64,000 nt of DNA from Paracentrotus lividus (lineage: Eukaryota; Echinodermata; Echinoidea; Camarodonta; Echinidae). Shown piece after piece: positions 24,401 through 31,430 of this stretch (position 1 is the first letter of the stretch; the number at the start of each line of letters is the position of its first letter). A model generated the notes under the pieces. That model made no database searches. It saw nothing but the letters and a program-made list of their open reading frames with translations, and was not told where the DNA came from. The stretch lies in NCBI GenBank assembly GCA_940671915.1, contig CALNVZ010003435.1, positions 10,256,786-10,320,785 of the forward strand, in the 5' to 3' direction. A program made the translations under genes and the position numbers.

Positions 24401-25740
24401 CACATTTATGAACTATCAGTTACCTCTTTTATGTTTTTGTATATGAAAAATGCACTTCCTTCTTGTTTTAATAATTATTTTGTCTCAAACAAATCCATAA
24501 ATACATATACTACTAGAAACTCCGAAAAAATATATATTCCTAGAACCAAATATAATTTTTCCAGAACTATTATTAGATATAAAGGACCAGTTATGTGGAA
24601 AAATTTATCAGAAAGTCTTAAAAATTCCCCTTCTCTATCTTCCTTTAAACGTAATTTTAAAATGAAATACTTGAACCCTCTTATGTAACTTCCTGTAAAA
24701 AAAAGCCTTTTCTGTGTTTGTTTGTTATTTTTGTTTTAAGCCCCCCTTTTCTGTTTTTGTTAGTTTAGACATTTAGGTTTTTTTTTAACAATGTAGTAAA
24801 ATGGGGATCAGCCTTAACAAGCCAATGGCTTTTGCTGATCCGTCCATCCGCTGCATTGTTTTTTCTTTTTTTTCTTTTTATCTTTTATATATTGTAAACT
24901 GTTATGTTATATATTAAAGTAAAACATGATTGTATTTTATATGTTGCTTTGTTTATTCAAATACTGTAATTGTTAATATGTCTTTTAATGGATGTGAAAT
25001 AAATGAACTGAACTGAACTTACAAAGTCTTTGATCACTGCATTTTTTGGCATCAGTTTTTTTTTCTTCTATCTGACAAATTATGCCAAGTATAGTTGATA
25101 ATTTGTTATCTGAACTTTTCATTCGCAATTTCACTTCATCTGAAATTGAAATTTTCATTTGATACAAGACCACAACCGAACACACTCAAAATAACTCAAA
25201 CACAAACTAAAATCTTAAAATACATACTGTCACTGTATTAGTTTTTACATGTACACATCTTACTTTAAAAATCTAAGGCCTGTTAAGTCCAGCTGATTAC
25301 AGGCGACATTAAGTAAACTGTTGTAAATTAAAATCTTCAAATACAAACTAACACTGTATTGGTTTGTACATGGACACAACTTACTTTAAAGATATAAGGC
25401 CAGTTAACATGGACAGCTGATTACAGGCGACATTGAGTGTTCGCAGAGCAACAAGCTCATCCAGACCCTCGATCTTAGTCAGGTGATTGGAAGACAAATC
25501 AAGATGGCGCAGGTGTCGCAGATGCTGGAGATTCTCAATCTTCGCTATCTGGTTACAATGAAGATTGATGCTTTGGATATGGCTTGTGAGAGGTAGGTCC
25601 TGCATACTCTGGACACCAGCATCCATAAGGCAAAGCTCATCCGGTCCTCCTGTTCCAGAGTGGTCATCATTATCGATGTGATGTTGGGGTGGACTGGACA
25701 CACCTGAGAATTTAACCCTGAAATTCCCTCTGCCATTCAT
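6345..25740 (-). CDS. LRRCC1: LRRCC1-like centrosomal leucine-rich repeat and coiled-coil protein (21 exons, 3' incomplete)
   Basis: LRRCC1 (CLERC) is a centriole/centrosome protein needed for spindle organisation and cilium assembly. I joined 21 minus-strand exons, all with AG acceptors and GT donors and all in matching phase (2,960 nt, 986 codons plus 2 nt). The protein starts with about five leucine-rich repeats (LRR; residues about 50-190; LHCNQIAKIE, LDLSSNHLTKIE, LNASYNQIND) and a cap (NPVCRLPGYR). An acidic helix (LEQYLDYLLSSD) and a basic Ser/Pro/Arg linker follow, then a coiled coil that tracks human LRRCC1 almost without gaps (LDREREREREW-type, LATREQEHR, KIIDDQTDTIKKLKD, ERKLWGQELAQQG). 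The ATG at 25740 is taken as start because LRR homology begins about 35 residues later. The human protein continues about 90 residues beyond the last exon found. Introns hold many repeats. Confidence 0.93.
7431..7639 (-). CDS. LRRCC1: LRRCC1 exon 20 (coiled coil)
   Basis: It encodes ALLEKDDEVKSAREETLRTQ and ends LQTELEESQRAY. Acceptor CTGCAG, donor GTATCT; the split Arg codon joins exon 21. Confidence 0.95.
7745..7968. repeat. (ATC/CAT)n simple repeat in LRRCC1 intron
   Basis: Imperfect runs of CATCATCAC and related triplets. Open frames through it (His- or Met/Ile-rich) are repeat artefacts. Confidence 0.9.
7998..8161 (-). CDS. LRRCC1: LRRCC1 exon 19 (coiled coil)
   Basis: It encodes VSLAQDRGRLEARIEAQDAE and ends KTKIIDDQTDTIKKLKD, matching human KCKIIDDQTETIRKLKD. 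Acceptor CTTCAG, donor GTAAGT. Confidence 0.97.
8229..8377. mobile_element. MITE-like inverted-repeat element, family A
   Basis: The ends GTGTTTCACCAAGTCGTTC and GAACGACTTGGTGAAACAC are exact inverted repeats of 19 bp around a 110-bp core. It lies in an LRRCC1 intron. Diverged relatives are at 15198-15318 and 15350-15483. Confidence 0.75.
8601..8775 (-). CDS. LRRCC1: LRRCC1 exon 18 (coiled coil)
   Basis: It encodes IRIQSLENQVEES and ends GLKAERKLWGQELAQQ, nearly identical to human GLRTERKVWGHELAQQ. Acceptor TTCAG, donor GTAATC. Confidence 0.96.
8942..9073 (+). pseudogene. CR1/Jockey-like LINE reverse transcriptase C-terminal tail
   Basis: An open frame of 43 codons plus stop reads YGNRTFSAVAPRLWNPLPIH and ends FKSELKTRLFQQFL. 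The FS..AP.LWN.LP...F...LK..LF pattern is typical of the end of LINE ORF2 in CR1/Jockey-type elements. It is 5'-truncated and lies antisense in an LRRCC1 intron. Confidence 0.7.
9530..9660 (-). mobile_element. tRNA-derived SINE-like copy
   Basis: The minus strand contains an A-box-like TAGCTCAAACAG (9640-9629) and a B-box GGTTCAAATCC (9573-9563), the internal RNA polymerase III promoter layout. The box spacing is long and no cloverleaf is evident, so it is a SINE or decayed tRNA-like copy. A relative lies at 22070-22165. Confidence 0.5.
9807..9878 (-). CDS. LRRCC1: LRRCC1 exon 17 (coiled coil)
   Basis: A 24-codon phase-0 exon encoding MVKEQKGRITELSRAKQEA, matching human MVKEQKTKLAEVSKLKQET. 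Acceptor TTTTAG, donor GTAAGA. Confidence 0.95.
10479..10592 (-). CDS. LRRCC1: LRRCC1 exon 16 (coiled coil)
   Basis: A 38-codon phase-0 exon encoding IQDAYERASQEAAHFRQVLS and ending VTELTS. Acceptor CCCTAG, donor GTAAGT. Confidence 0.93.
10905..10989 (-). CDS. LRRCC1: LRRCC1 exon 15 (coiled coil)
   Basis: It encodes IETLTKQYADLEDEFRLALQ, matching human IDVLSQQYMDLENEFRIALT. Acceptor TTTCAG, donor GTGAGA. Confidence 0.95.
11180..11290. repeat. LINE/SINE 3' tail-like fragment with (AAT)n
   Basis: An (ATA)n tract followed by GATTTAATAGCGCC and CTAAGCGCTTTGCAGA resembles the widely dispersed AGCGCTTT-type tail of animal retroposons. The family is not determined. Confidence 0.4.
11476..11592 (-). 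CDS. LRRCC1: LRRCC1 exon 14 (coiled coil)
   Basis: It encodes NELQKYYKPGSREIQDMLDK, colinear with human KELETREFFTDADFQDALAK. Acceptor TTACAG, donor GTCAGT. Confidence 0.93.
11980..12495. mobile_element. MITE with 37-bp terminal inverted repeats
   Basis: The left end GGGCCTGTCCCACAGAAGGC (11980 on) and the right end (12459-12495) are inverted copies over 37 bp with one mismatch. The interior has no transposase. Target-site duplication is not clear because the flanks belong to another palindrome. Confidence 0.85.
12502..12625. repeat. Hairpin-forming palindrome
   Basis: AGTGGTCCTGAAAAGGACCT and its complement at the right end enclose a second pair, GTGAGCATGTTCTC / GAGAACATGCTCAC, giving a long imperfect stem with a loop of about 17 bases. 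Confidence 0.75.
13536..13675 (-). CDS. LRRCC1: LRRCC1 exon 13 (coiled coil)
   Basis: It encodes AKRLQDYQLRTAAIERELEL and ends QLQELLATREQEHR, matching human QLHQLLALKEQEHR. Acceptor CTGTAG, donor GTAAAG. Confidence 0.95.
13855..13950 (+). pseudogene. Possible small LINE ORF2 tail fragment
   Basis: A short frame reads AFQVCAPRLWDKRPWYLCTS, resembling the A...AP.LWN.LP motif of LINE C-termini. It is too short for a family call. Confidence 0.35.
13947..14192 (-). mobile_element. Dispersed repeat, family B (copy 1)
   Basis: It contains TTCGCGCGAAATCCACGAAA, ATTCGTGGCTGCCGATC and TGTTCACAGGTTCTTGAATT. The same blocks occur in reverse orientation at 23478-23700. The termini resemble CTGTAAACGTGGAAATATTT. 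Shorter degenerate pieces lie near 14380-14480 and 16410-16465. Confidence 0.65.
14519..14653 (-). CDS. LRRCC1: LRRCC1 exon 12 (coiled coil)
   Basis: A 45-codon phase-0 exon encoding DRLKETLQKLSVCQRAEEEQ and on to MKQHAHD. Acceptor TTTCAG, donor GTAAGT. Confidence 0.92.
14988..15106 (-). CDS. LRRCC1: LRRCC1 exon 11 (coiled coil)
   Basis: It encodes NEERELQEVTIEASGRLKQA and on to LQDDVSILK. Acceptor TTAAAG, donor GTAATC. Phases fit. Confidence 0.92.
15198..15483. mobile_element. Two adjacent copies of MITE-like family A
   Basis: Copies at 15198-15318 and 15350-15483 share GGGTGCTATACTAATCA, GATCACCAGTC and TTTTGTAACTAACGAA in the same orientation. The first ends ACGACTTGGTGAAACACA, as at 8229-8377. 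Confidence 0.65.
16187..16286 (-). CDS. LRRCC1: LRRCC1 exon 10 (coiled-coil start)
   Basis: It encodes SLLQELDRERERRWKAEQAA, a close match to human QSLVEQLDQEREKRWRAEQAE. Acceptor CTGTAG, donor GTAAGT. Confidence 0.95.
16863..17016 (-). CDS. LRRCC1: LRRCC1 exon 9 (linker)
   Basis: It encodes PTRAKTKSCPSPGNSQEAS and ends TPEQDADKL, leading into the coiled coil. The two other frames contain stops; this one is phase-compatible on both sides. Acceptor TTCCAG, donor GTGAGT. Confidence 0.88.
17150..17580. repeat. Repeat bounded by G/C homopolymer stretches
   Basis: AGAGGGGCCTAAAAGGCCCC starts the block, and GGCCGAGATCTTGAGGGGG with a long C run ends it. A related GGCCGAGATCTCAGGGGGG with C run occurs at 7171-7210. 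No open frame with a recognisable product; it lies in an LRRCC1 intron. Confidence 0.5.
18056..18218 (-). CDS. LRRCC1: LRRCC1 exon 8 (basic linker)
   Basis: It encodes DTDQTDESDVHSKSE followed by an Arg/Lys/Gly-rich run. Acceptor TATCAG, donor GTAAGA. No domain. Confidence 0.85.
18540..18630 (-). CDS. LRRCC1: LRRCC1 exon 7 (linker)
   Basis: It encodes VPDASESTDNPEDSGRPAGK, a charged disordered segment. Acceptor GTGTAG, donor GTGAGT; it ends with one base of a split Asp codon. Confidence 0.85.
19245..19343 (-). CDS. LRRCC1: LRRCC1 exon 6 (short helical segment)
   Basis: A 99-nt phase-0 exon encoding EERLRLLEQQLMEVMTRRSQ within the linker. Acceptor GACAG, donor GTAAGG. Confidence 0.85.
19965..20280. 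mobile_element. MITE-like element with ATGGGCCCGTATTCAC ends
   Basis: The left end ATGGGCCCGTATTCACAAAG and the complement of the right end (ATGGCCCATATTGTC...) are imperfect inverted repeats of about 35 bp that include AGTTAAG. It is non-coding and lies in an LRRCC1 intron. Confidence 0.55.
20342..20485 (-). CDS. LRRCC1: LRRCC1 exon 5 (linker)
   Basis: A 144-nt phase-0 exon encoding ETPLQIITPKIDQVLEKF and a Thr/Ser/Arg-rich tail. Acceptor GAAAAG, donor GTAGAG. Divergent from vertebrates, as expected for the linker. Confidence 0.85.
20588..20867. mobile_element. MITE with about 70-bp terminal inverted repeats
   Basis: The left arm starts GATGCAGAGATTCCAACACT and runs to AACACAAATAGTT. The right arm is its complement over about 70 bp with scattered mismatches. 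The core has no open frame. Confidence 0.85.
21764..21822 (-). CDS. LRRCC1: LRRCC1 exon 4
   Basis: A 59-nt exon encoding LEQYLDYLLSSDIGSSAEQ, matching the human CLEGLLDNLVSSD stretch. Acceptor CCTAG, donor GTAAAC. Confidence 0.88.
22070..22165 (-). mobile_element. tRNA-derived SINE-like copy (relative of 9530)
   Basis: It shares CATCTGAAAGAT and a degenerate B-box (ATGAACTTGGGTCCATC) with the 9530 copy, with TTAGCTCTCTGC upstream on the minus strand. Strongly decayed. Confidence 0.35.
22467..22574 (-). CDS. LRRCC1: LRRCC1 exon 3
   Basis: It encodes GYRTALLNSLPQLLSLDG and matches the human GYRAVILQTLPQLRILD region that closes the LRR domain. Acceptor CCTCAG, donor GTAAGA; phases fit both neighbours. 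Confidence 0.92.
23119..23336 (-). CDS. LRRCC1: LRRCC1 exon 2 (LRRs 4-5 and cap)
   Basis: It encodes SLTRLNASYNQINDISGL, then THLHLHGNQLSSAEHL, ending QSDNPVCRLP, colinear with human LRRCC1. The acceptor is CTACACAG. The donor is the unusual GTTCGT (23118-23113), kept because phase and homology both demand it. Confidence 0.92.
23478..23700 (+). mobile_element. Dispersed repeat, family B (copy 2)
   Basis: Reverse-orientation relative of 13947-14192. Shared blocks include CATTAATTTTCACGGATTTC, GATCGGCAGGCACGAATT and GCGCGAATTCAAGAACCTGT. No coding capacity. Confidence 0.65.
23816..24688 (+). CDS. 5'-truncated non-LTR retrotransposon reverse transcriptase (C-terminal half)
   Basis: An intact 290-codon frame begins within the reverse transcriptase. 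IADDTTLF (residues 14-21) is the catalytic box, usually YADDT; here the first Tyr is Ile. KFLGIYIDCDLTWKNHI (near residue 90) and the following thumb/C-terminal helices (ILPDLNYCNILWGG, LQKKVVRIITNS) are those of Jockey/CR1-type LINE ORF2 proteins, ending MWKNLSESLKNSPSLSSFKR. The ATG shown is only the first Met; upstream domains (endonuclease, fingers) are absent, so the copy is 5'-truncated near 23790. The lack of stops over 290 codons suggests a young insertion. It lies in intron 1 of LRRCC1, antisense to the gene. Confidence 0.88.
   Translation: MTTGNFTYIDLQIIADDTTLFLTGKDPEIINNLLNNELKKIYKWFNANKLLINFDKTNYVIFKTRNKRIDESAIHISVDGKEIKKCNSVKFLGIYIDCDLTWKNHINYISCKISRVIGVINRLKHLLPIRVLVNLYNTMILPDLNYCNILWGGCASYLFNKIFVLQKKVVRIITNSSYNAHTDKLFVKLHILKLEHIYELSVTSFMFLYMKNALPSCFNNYFVSNKSINTYTTRNSEKIYIPRTKYNFSRTIIRYKGPVMWKNLSESLKNSPSLSSFKRNFKMKYLNPLM
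24689..25020 (+). mobile_element. 3' UTR and tail of the LINE
   Basis: AT-rich sequence follows the LINE stop codon and ends in AAATAAATGAACTGAACTGAACTT. The short tandem GAACT repeats serve as the tail, as in LINEs that end in microsatellites rather than poly(A). Confidence 0.65.
25210..25442. repeat. Tandem duplication covering the end of LRRCC1 exon 1
   Basis: Copy B (25336-25442) contains the real exon end and donor. Copy A (25210-25316) repeats AAAATCTT, CACTGTATT, ACTTTAAA, AAGGCC and CAGCTGATTACAGGCGACAT with mismatches. Period is about 126 bp. Copy A keeps a CTTAC block that could act as a second donor. Confidence 0.8.
25385..25740 (-). CDS. LRRCC1: LRRCC1 exon 1 (start codon, LRRs 1-3)
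   Basis: It begins MNGRGNFRVK and encodes ELCLMDAGVQSM, then three LRRs (SINLHCNQIAKIENL, HLDLSSNHLTKIEGL, TLNVACNQLSMLTGL). The donor GTAAGT is at 25384-25379; the exon ends in phase 2 (AA, completed by G of exon 2). An upstream 5'UTR exon cannot be excluded. The 3' end of this exon is part of a local tandem duplication (see 25210-25442). Confidence 0.9.
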
Positions 25741-27129
25741 GTTTGCTCACTGTAGGTAGATTTTGAGAAAATGAAAAATTCAAATGTTTTGATACTGTAC
25801 AAATGGGGGAAACATTCATGTATGAACATAGAATGGGATACCGGTGGGGGGGGGGGGGGTTCATGATAGGATTTTTCAGACACTTTATCTGACAAATTTG
25901 CTCTCAGCCAACCAGATGCAAGCATTTCAGTGGGTTATTGTCAGTGAGAATCAGTGAATATTTGTTTCATGAAATGCTCCCCAGAAATATTCCACAAATT
26001 GGCCAATACTGCACAAATCGAAGACGAGTGCAATGTGGGCCTCATGATTTGAACATTATGGGTATGAAGTAAAGCCAAATAAAACTATTATAATCTTTTA
26101 TTATCAAACTTCAGAAAACTACAGACCAAAATATTGAATTATTTGAGTTTTTAGCACTTGAAAACAAAGTGCGTGGACTAAGATACCCCATGATTTGCCA
26201 TCAACTTCACGCACAACATGCCCATTAAGCACGAACTGCGCAGTGAATACGTGTGTACGGCACAAAATTGCACAACAATTTTTGTACATGCAGCCTATCT
26301 AAATTTCGTGCTTCGTTTAATACGCTCAATACCCCTCAGGCAAATCATGCAGACCAAAATATGCACTTTTATTAAATCAATATCAATTCTAATATCTGTC
26401 AGAAAAATTTATGAACATAAATAGTGAACATAAATAGTAAACAATAATTATAATACTTATAATACTGCCTTGATTTGTTAAGTTTAAACAGGATATCTGA
26501 GATAACCCTGCGAAGCTGATCCACTCCATAGGTACTATTCTGGGCCTTCCTGCATAAAATGTTTGGATATGCAACTTTAAAAATAAATCTCAAATCAATC
26601 TTCGGCTCAATATTAATCTAACGGGCAATAGTGCTCTAGTGCTTAGGAAGTGATTCACCAAGTTATTTAGGATTAAAGTTAGCATTAAAACTAAAGTTTT
26701 GATACTAAAAATCTTTTTATTAGCCCGGCAAGCTCATTATCTCGAGAGAATTCCAAGCACAGCACCCACATTTTATTTCAACCATATGCGTAGATTTTAT
26801 TGTTACCTCAATCAATTGAGCATTCATCTTGATCGCAAACTATTACAAATTCCAAACTAAATCTAAAGTTAGATCTAAACAAAGCCATGAAAAAAAATGT
26901 TGATGGAAATTCATGGGCCTAACTTAGTCCTAACGTTAATTTAAATTTAAAATCAATCCCGTGCCGAGAGTGGTTTACTGAACCAGGCCTAACATTTCGT
27001 CAGTTTTAGGGCAAGGCCATTTGTTCATAGGGCACTTTTTCTTAAAGGACTCATCCGGGCTGGAGTTTGCATTACAAGAAAAATAAAGTAAAATCGAAAA
27101 AGCACAACACTGAAAATTTCATCAAAATC
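25741..27129. other. Upstream of LRRCC1; non-coding
   Basis: AT-rich sequence with a G run at 25844-25859 and no supported exon. Sequence near 27000-27060 (GTCAGTTTTAGGGCAAGGCCATTT) resembles 21160-21230, so a dispersed repeat is present. The LRRCC1 promoter or a 5'UTR exon could lie here but cannot be shown. Confidence 0.4.
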
Positions 27130-27928
27130 NNNNNNNNNNNNNNNNNNNNNNNNNNNNNNNNNNNNNNNNNNNNNNNNNNNNNNNNNNNNNNNNNNNNNNN
27201 NNNNNNNNNNNNNNNNNNNNNNNNNNNNNNNNNNNNNNNNNNNNNNNNNNNNNNNNNNNNNNNNNNNNNNNNNNNNNNNNNNNNNNNNNNNNNNNNNNNN
27301 NNNNNNNNNNNNNNNNNNNNNNNNNNNNNNNNNNNNNNNNNNNNNNNNNNNNNNNNNNNNNNNNNNNNNNNNNNNNNNNNNNNNNNNNNNNNNNNNNNNN
27401 NNNNNNNNNNNNNNNNNNNNNNNNNNNNNNNNNNNNNNNNNNNNNNNNNNNNNNNNNNNNNNNNNNNNNNNNNNNNNNNNNNNNNNNNNNNNNNNNNNNN
27501 NNNNNNNNNNNNNNNNNNNNNNNNNNNNNNNNNNNNNNNNNNNNNNNNNNNNNNNNNNNNNNNNNNNNNNNNNNNNNNNNNNNNNNNNNNNNNNNNNNNN
27601 NNNNNNNNNNNNNNNNNNNNNNNNNNNNNNNNNNNNNNNNNNNNNNNNNNNNNNNNNNNNNNNNNNNNNNNNNNNNNNNNNNNNNNNNNNNNNNNNNNNN
27701 NNNNNNNNNNNNNNNNNNNNNNNNNNNNNNNNNNNNNNNNNNNNNNNNNNNNNNNNNNNNNNNNNNNNNNNNNNNNNNNNNNNNNNNNNNNNNNNNNNNN
27801 NNNNNNNNNNNNNNNNNNNNNNNNNNNNNNNNNNNNNNNNNNNNNNNNNNNNNNNNNNNNNNNNNNNNNNNNNNNNNNNNNNNNNNNNNNNNNNNNNNNN
27901 NNNNNNNNNNNNNNNNNNNNNNNNNNNN
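27130..27928. other. Assembly gap (799 N)
   Basis: Run of N. The left flank ends GAAAATTTCATCAAAATC, resembling a dispersed repeat edge; the right flank begins with a G homopolymer. Open frames reported across it are meaningless. Confidence 1.
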
Positions 27929-28481
27929 GGGGGGGGGGGATCCAAGGCCATGGCCGTCGTGGCCGTTGATTAATTTAAGCCCTGCTGAAATAATGAATAA
28001 GTAGGGAGTAGGAAAGAGAGTCCAACAAAACCTCAGTGACATGTGCCTTGATTGTCTACTAGCTCCATCTAGGATTTTTTTTATCAGTGTCTTAGATCCA
28101 ATTATCATTTCATGATTAGGAAAACATCATTCATCATTCGTATTTCATAACCATGTCTAGACCTAGGCTGCTCTGTCCTCATCGTAATCCCCTCTGAGGA
28201 GGGAGAGCTACATGTACCATTGCGCGCGCTGTTCAAACTGCAGTGTACATAGCCGAGTGTGTTTTTTTGTGATTATATTCGATTGACCTAAGATTTGCTA
28301 TAACATGAAAGTTATTCCACTTACCGCATCTGGAAGTAGATTTTAGATATTCTCCGTTTCTTGTCCTTGATGCCCAACTGTCTTGTTGAATTTGGGTTTT
28401 GGGGTTTCTGTAAGTTTTTCCCCAAAAATGTGGTGAAATTTAACAGAGAATCATGGCACTGCAGTTTGAATAGCTCGCACT

Positions 28482-28554
28482 ATGGTAGATATAGACAACC
28501 CTGTTGCCGAAGGCGATGGGGCTGTAGAAGAAATGGAAATTAAACGTTGTGGTA
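28482..28554 (+). CDS. Possible first coding exon of an unidentified gene
   Basis: ATG with A at -3 and G at +4 opens a frame reading MVDIDNPVAEGDGAVEEMEI then KRCG. A GTAAAA donor-like site follows at 28552. The acidic, low-bias N-terminus and strong start context look like a real initiation exon, and the frame stays open to 28649 if unspliced (55 codons). No downstream exon was found between here and the repeats that follow, and the protein is not recognised. Nearby palindromic GC-rich DNA and the oppositely oriented LRRCC1 would fit a shared or bidirectional promoter region, but this is inference. Confidence 0.3.
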
Positions 28555-28715
28555 AAAAATCAAAGCTAGAAAAAAGTTATATTTTAGGCATTAGGCCTAG
28601 GCCTAAAGATACCTCATTTTTATCAGAGGCATCTTTAATTGTTTTTTAGTAACTACGTGTTGGTGACTTACCTAAAATGATGAATATTGGCTGACATTCC
28701 CGAGACGTCTTGATG

Positions 28716-28906
28716 ATTACACGGAAATCTCTATTCCAGACTGCATTTCAAAATATCGCGCTGTGACCCCGCGCCCGCGAGGGCAACCCCAAGTACGCTG
28801 CCTCGCTTTACTTTTCTTGCGCCAGATATATCGCCGTATGTGCGCAGGGTCACACCGCGATATTTTGAAATGCAGCCCGGCCCGCACTGGAGATTTTCGT
28901 GTAATC
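28716..28906. repeat. Imperfect inverted repeat, GC-rich centre
   Basis: GATTACACGGAAATCTC...GCATTTCAAAATATCGCG (28716-28760) is matched by the complement of 28855-28906. The centre is CpG-rich (GTGACCCCGCGCCCGCGAGG). Arms are about 55 bp with gaps. Confidence 0.7.
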
Positions 28907-29499
28907 ACCACCATGTGAGTATCGATCTGTATTTATTAAAATTAATGGCTCATTTTGGTCTATACAATCACCACGTATGTTCGCCCGTCAGTTCCCGTTG
29001 CTTCGCGACGAGAACTGGCCAGTCTAGCACAATGGTAGCTCTCTGTCTTCAGAGGGTGCTACAATGAAGACAGAGCAGCCTCGGTCTCACTTACACTTAT
29101 GCATGGTCAATTCATAATTGACTTTGCACTGGGAAGTACCTATATTGCAGCAGTTTTCTTCCAATGGAAAGTCAATGCAGAAAAGTGTCTTGAGCAGCTA
29201 AAGCCAAGTCAAGGTGTATGAGGTCTATACAAAAGGGGTCTAAAAATTCTACTAAACAAAATTGAAAATATCTAATGGAAGAATTAAATTGCAATCAGAT
29301 AGTCTATAGATTATCTTAATTTATTTTGAGGTAGGTTTAAAGCTGGTTTTGCTAATTATTATTGAGAAGTTTCCTCAGCAACCAAGAGGGCGACAGACAG
29401 CCATTTTTCTATAGGAGGTCTAGTGACTGTTGGTGGTTAGTACATGTATGTGCCTCGGTCTAGAAAATCTAATTCAATCATCTACGTCTCTAGTTAGGT

Positions 29500-31430
29500 C
29501 TAGGGTAAAACCACCAAATATCGGACGTTGTTAAATATCGGACAAATTGGTCTTCAACTCCCGCCAGACAGCTAATGAGCCCCGCACGGGAGGGTGACTT
29601 GCATACATATGATAGATGGACTTACCTTCTATTGCACTGCAAACACAGTAGAGTCAGGTAGAAGCTCAAAAAATATATTCCAGGGGTAAAATCCAGGGGT
29701 GAAATCCATAATTGTGATTTCCAGAAATTCTACGACCCAGGTTAATTTTGGACTCCAAAAGATCGACGACCAAAAAAAAATTCTGAACGGGAGATACGAT
29801 CCTTGCTGGAAATAAACAGCTGAGATGTCACATGTTCGCTGTATCGCAAAAAAAAAGTGCAATTGATACCGGCGGGAGCTACCTGATGGAATTTTCCAGA
29901 CCCTTCTAAAAATAGCCACTTGCCTCATATCGGACATTGGTGGCAAGTGAATGGGAAATGCGGGCTGTACATCGCGCATGCGCTGGCTTTTTTAGAGTGC
30001 AGGCGCATTGAGCTCATCAAACACATCGGATATTTAGAGACGGAAGAGGTTCTTTTGGTAAGTAAATAATTATTATTTACCGATTCTTTTATGGTTTTTT
30101 TTATTTGTAATTGATAAAATCGGCATTTGCGCAACAGAAATAAGTTACTGTTTCATCAATCAAGCAATTATTTCATGTTGTTTAGAGCGTGATTTTAACT
30201 GCCAAAATCAATAACGGCGAAACGCCGAATATATCCGATATTTAACGAGCGCATCCGATATTTAGAAAAAAACAAGCCTTTATTAGAAAGCAAATAATTC
30301 ATGTTTACCATATTTTTTATCAATTCTGTTTTTAATAAGATTATTATTGAACACTTGTACTACAAAATACATATGAGTTTTATATAATTCGGTGATTGCA
30401 ATTTTTTTTAGAATCCAAAAATGCTTAACAGTTAACGTTAAGTGTCCGGTAGAGTAAAACCACCAAATATCGGACGTTGTTAAATATCGGACAAATTGGT
30501 CTTCAACTCCCCCCAGACAGCTAATGGGACCCCGCACGCGGAGTGGTAACTTGCATGCATAATGATAGATGGACTTACCTTTTTATTGCACTGCAAACAC
30601 AGTAGAGTCAGGTTGCTGCAATAAAAAAATATCTTCCAGGGGTAATCCAGCGGGTAAATCCATAATTGTGATTTCCAGAAATCCTTATGACCAGGTTAAT
30701 TTGGACTCCCAAAAGATCGACGACCAAAAAAAATTGCCGAACGGGAGATACGATCCCTTGCTGGAAATAAACAGCTGAGATGTCAATGTTCGCTGTATCG
30801 AAAAAAAAGTGAAATCGGTACCGCCCACGTCTACCAATGGAATTTTCCACACCCTTCTAAAAAATAGCCACGTGCGTTCATATCGGACATTGTGCGGAGT
30901 GAATGGGAAATGCGTGCTGTACATTCGCGATGCCGCTGGCTTTTTTAGGGCGCAGGGCGCATTGCGCTCATCAAACACATCGGATATTTAGAAGGAAGAG
31001 GTTCTTTTGTAGAAATAATTATATTATTTACCGATTCTTTTATGTTTTTTTTTTTTTTGTAATTTATAAAAACGGCATTTGCGCGACAGAAATAAGTTGC
31101 TGTTTCAACAATCAAGCATTATTTCATGTTGTTTAGAGCGTGATTTTTGACTGCCAAAATCGATCCGGCGAATCGCCGAATATATCCGATATTTCTAACG
31201 AGCGCATCCGATATTTAGACAAAAAAACAAGCTCTCAGTTAGAAGCAAATAATTAATGTTTACATATTTTTTATCATATCTGTTTTTAAATAAGATTATT
31301 AATGAACATTTTTACTACCAAATACATATGAGTTATATAATTCGCGATTGCAATTTTTTTTAGAATCCAAAATGCTTAAGTGTCCCGGCTATTTTGGTGT
31401 TTCTACTCTATTATTGGGTTTTACTCTAAC
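29500..31430. mobile_element. Head-to-tail dimer of a non-coding element with TATCGGA motifs
   Basis: Unit 1 (29500-30450) and unit 2 (30451-31410) begin with AAAACCACCAAATATCGGAC and stay alignable to the end with many one-base indels. The right end of unit 2 (CTATTTTGGTGTTTCTACTC) is the inverted form of the start. Each unit carries six TATCGGA/ATCGGATA-type motifs at corresponding places, in opposite orientations at the two ends, as expected for transposase binding sites. Open frames inside are not conserved between units. Confidence 0.8.

Larger units (their letters stand above)
28155..29095. repeat. Pair of inverted repeats about 0.85 kb apart
   Basis: AGGCTGCTCTGTCCTCAT (28162 on) with GAGAGCTACATGTACCATTG matches the complement of 29020-29095 (GAGGCTGCTCTGTCTTCAT...GAGAGCTACCATTGTGC) over about 70 bp. 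The right copy also forms an exact hairpin, CTCTGTCTTCA / TGAAGACAGAG (29041-29051 and 29065-29075). They may be termini of one element. Confidence 0.55.

Noticed and set aside
27025-28108. About 300-codon open frames near 27-28 kb
   Set aside because: They run through the N gap and have no real sequence.
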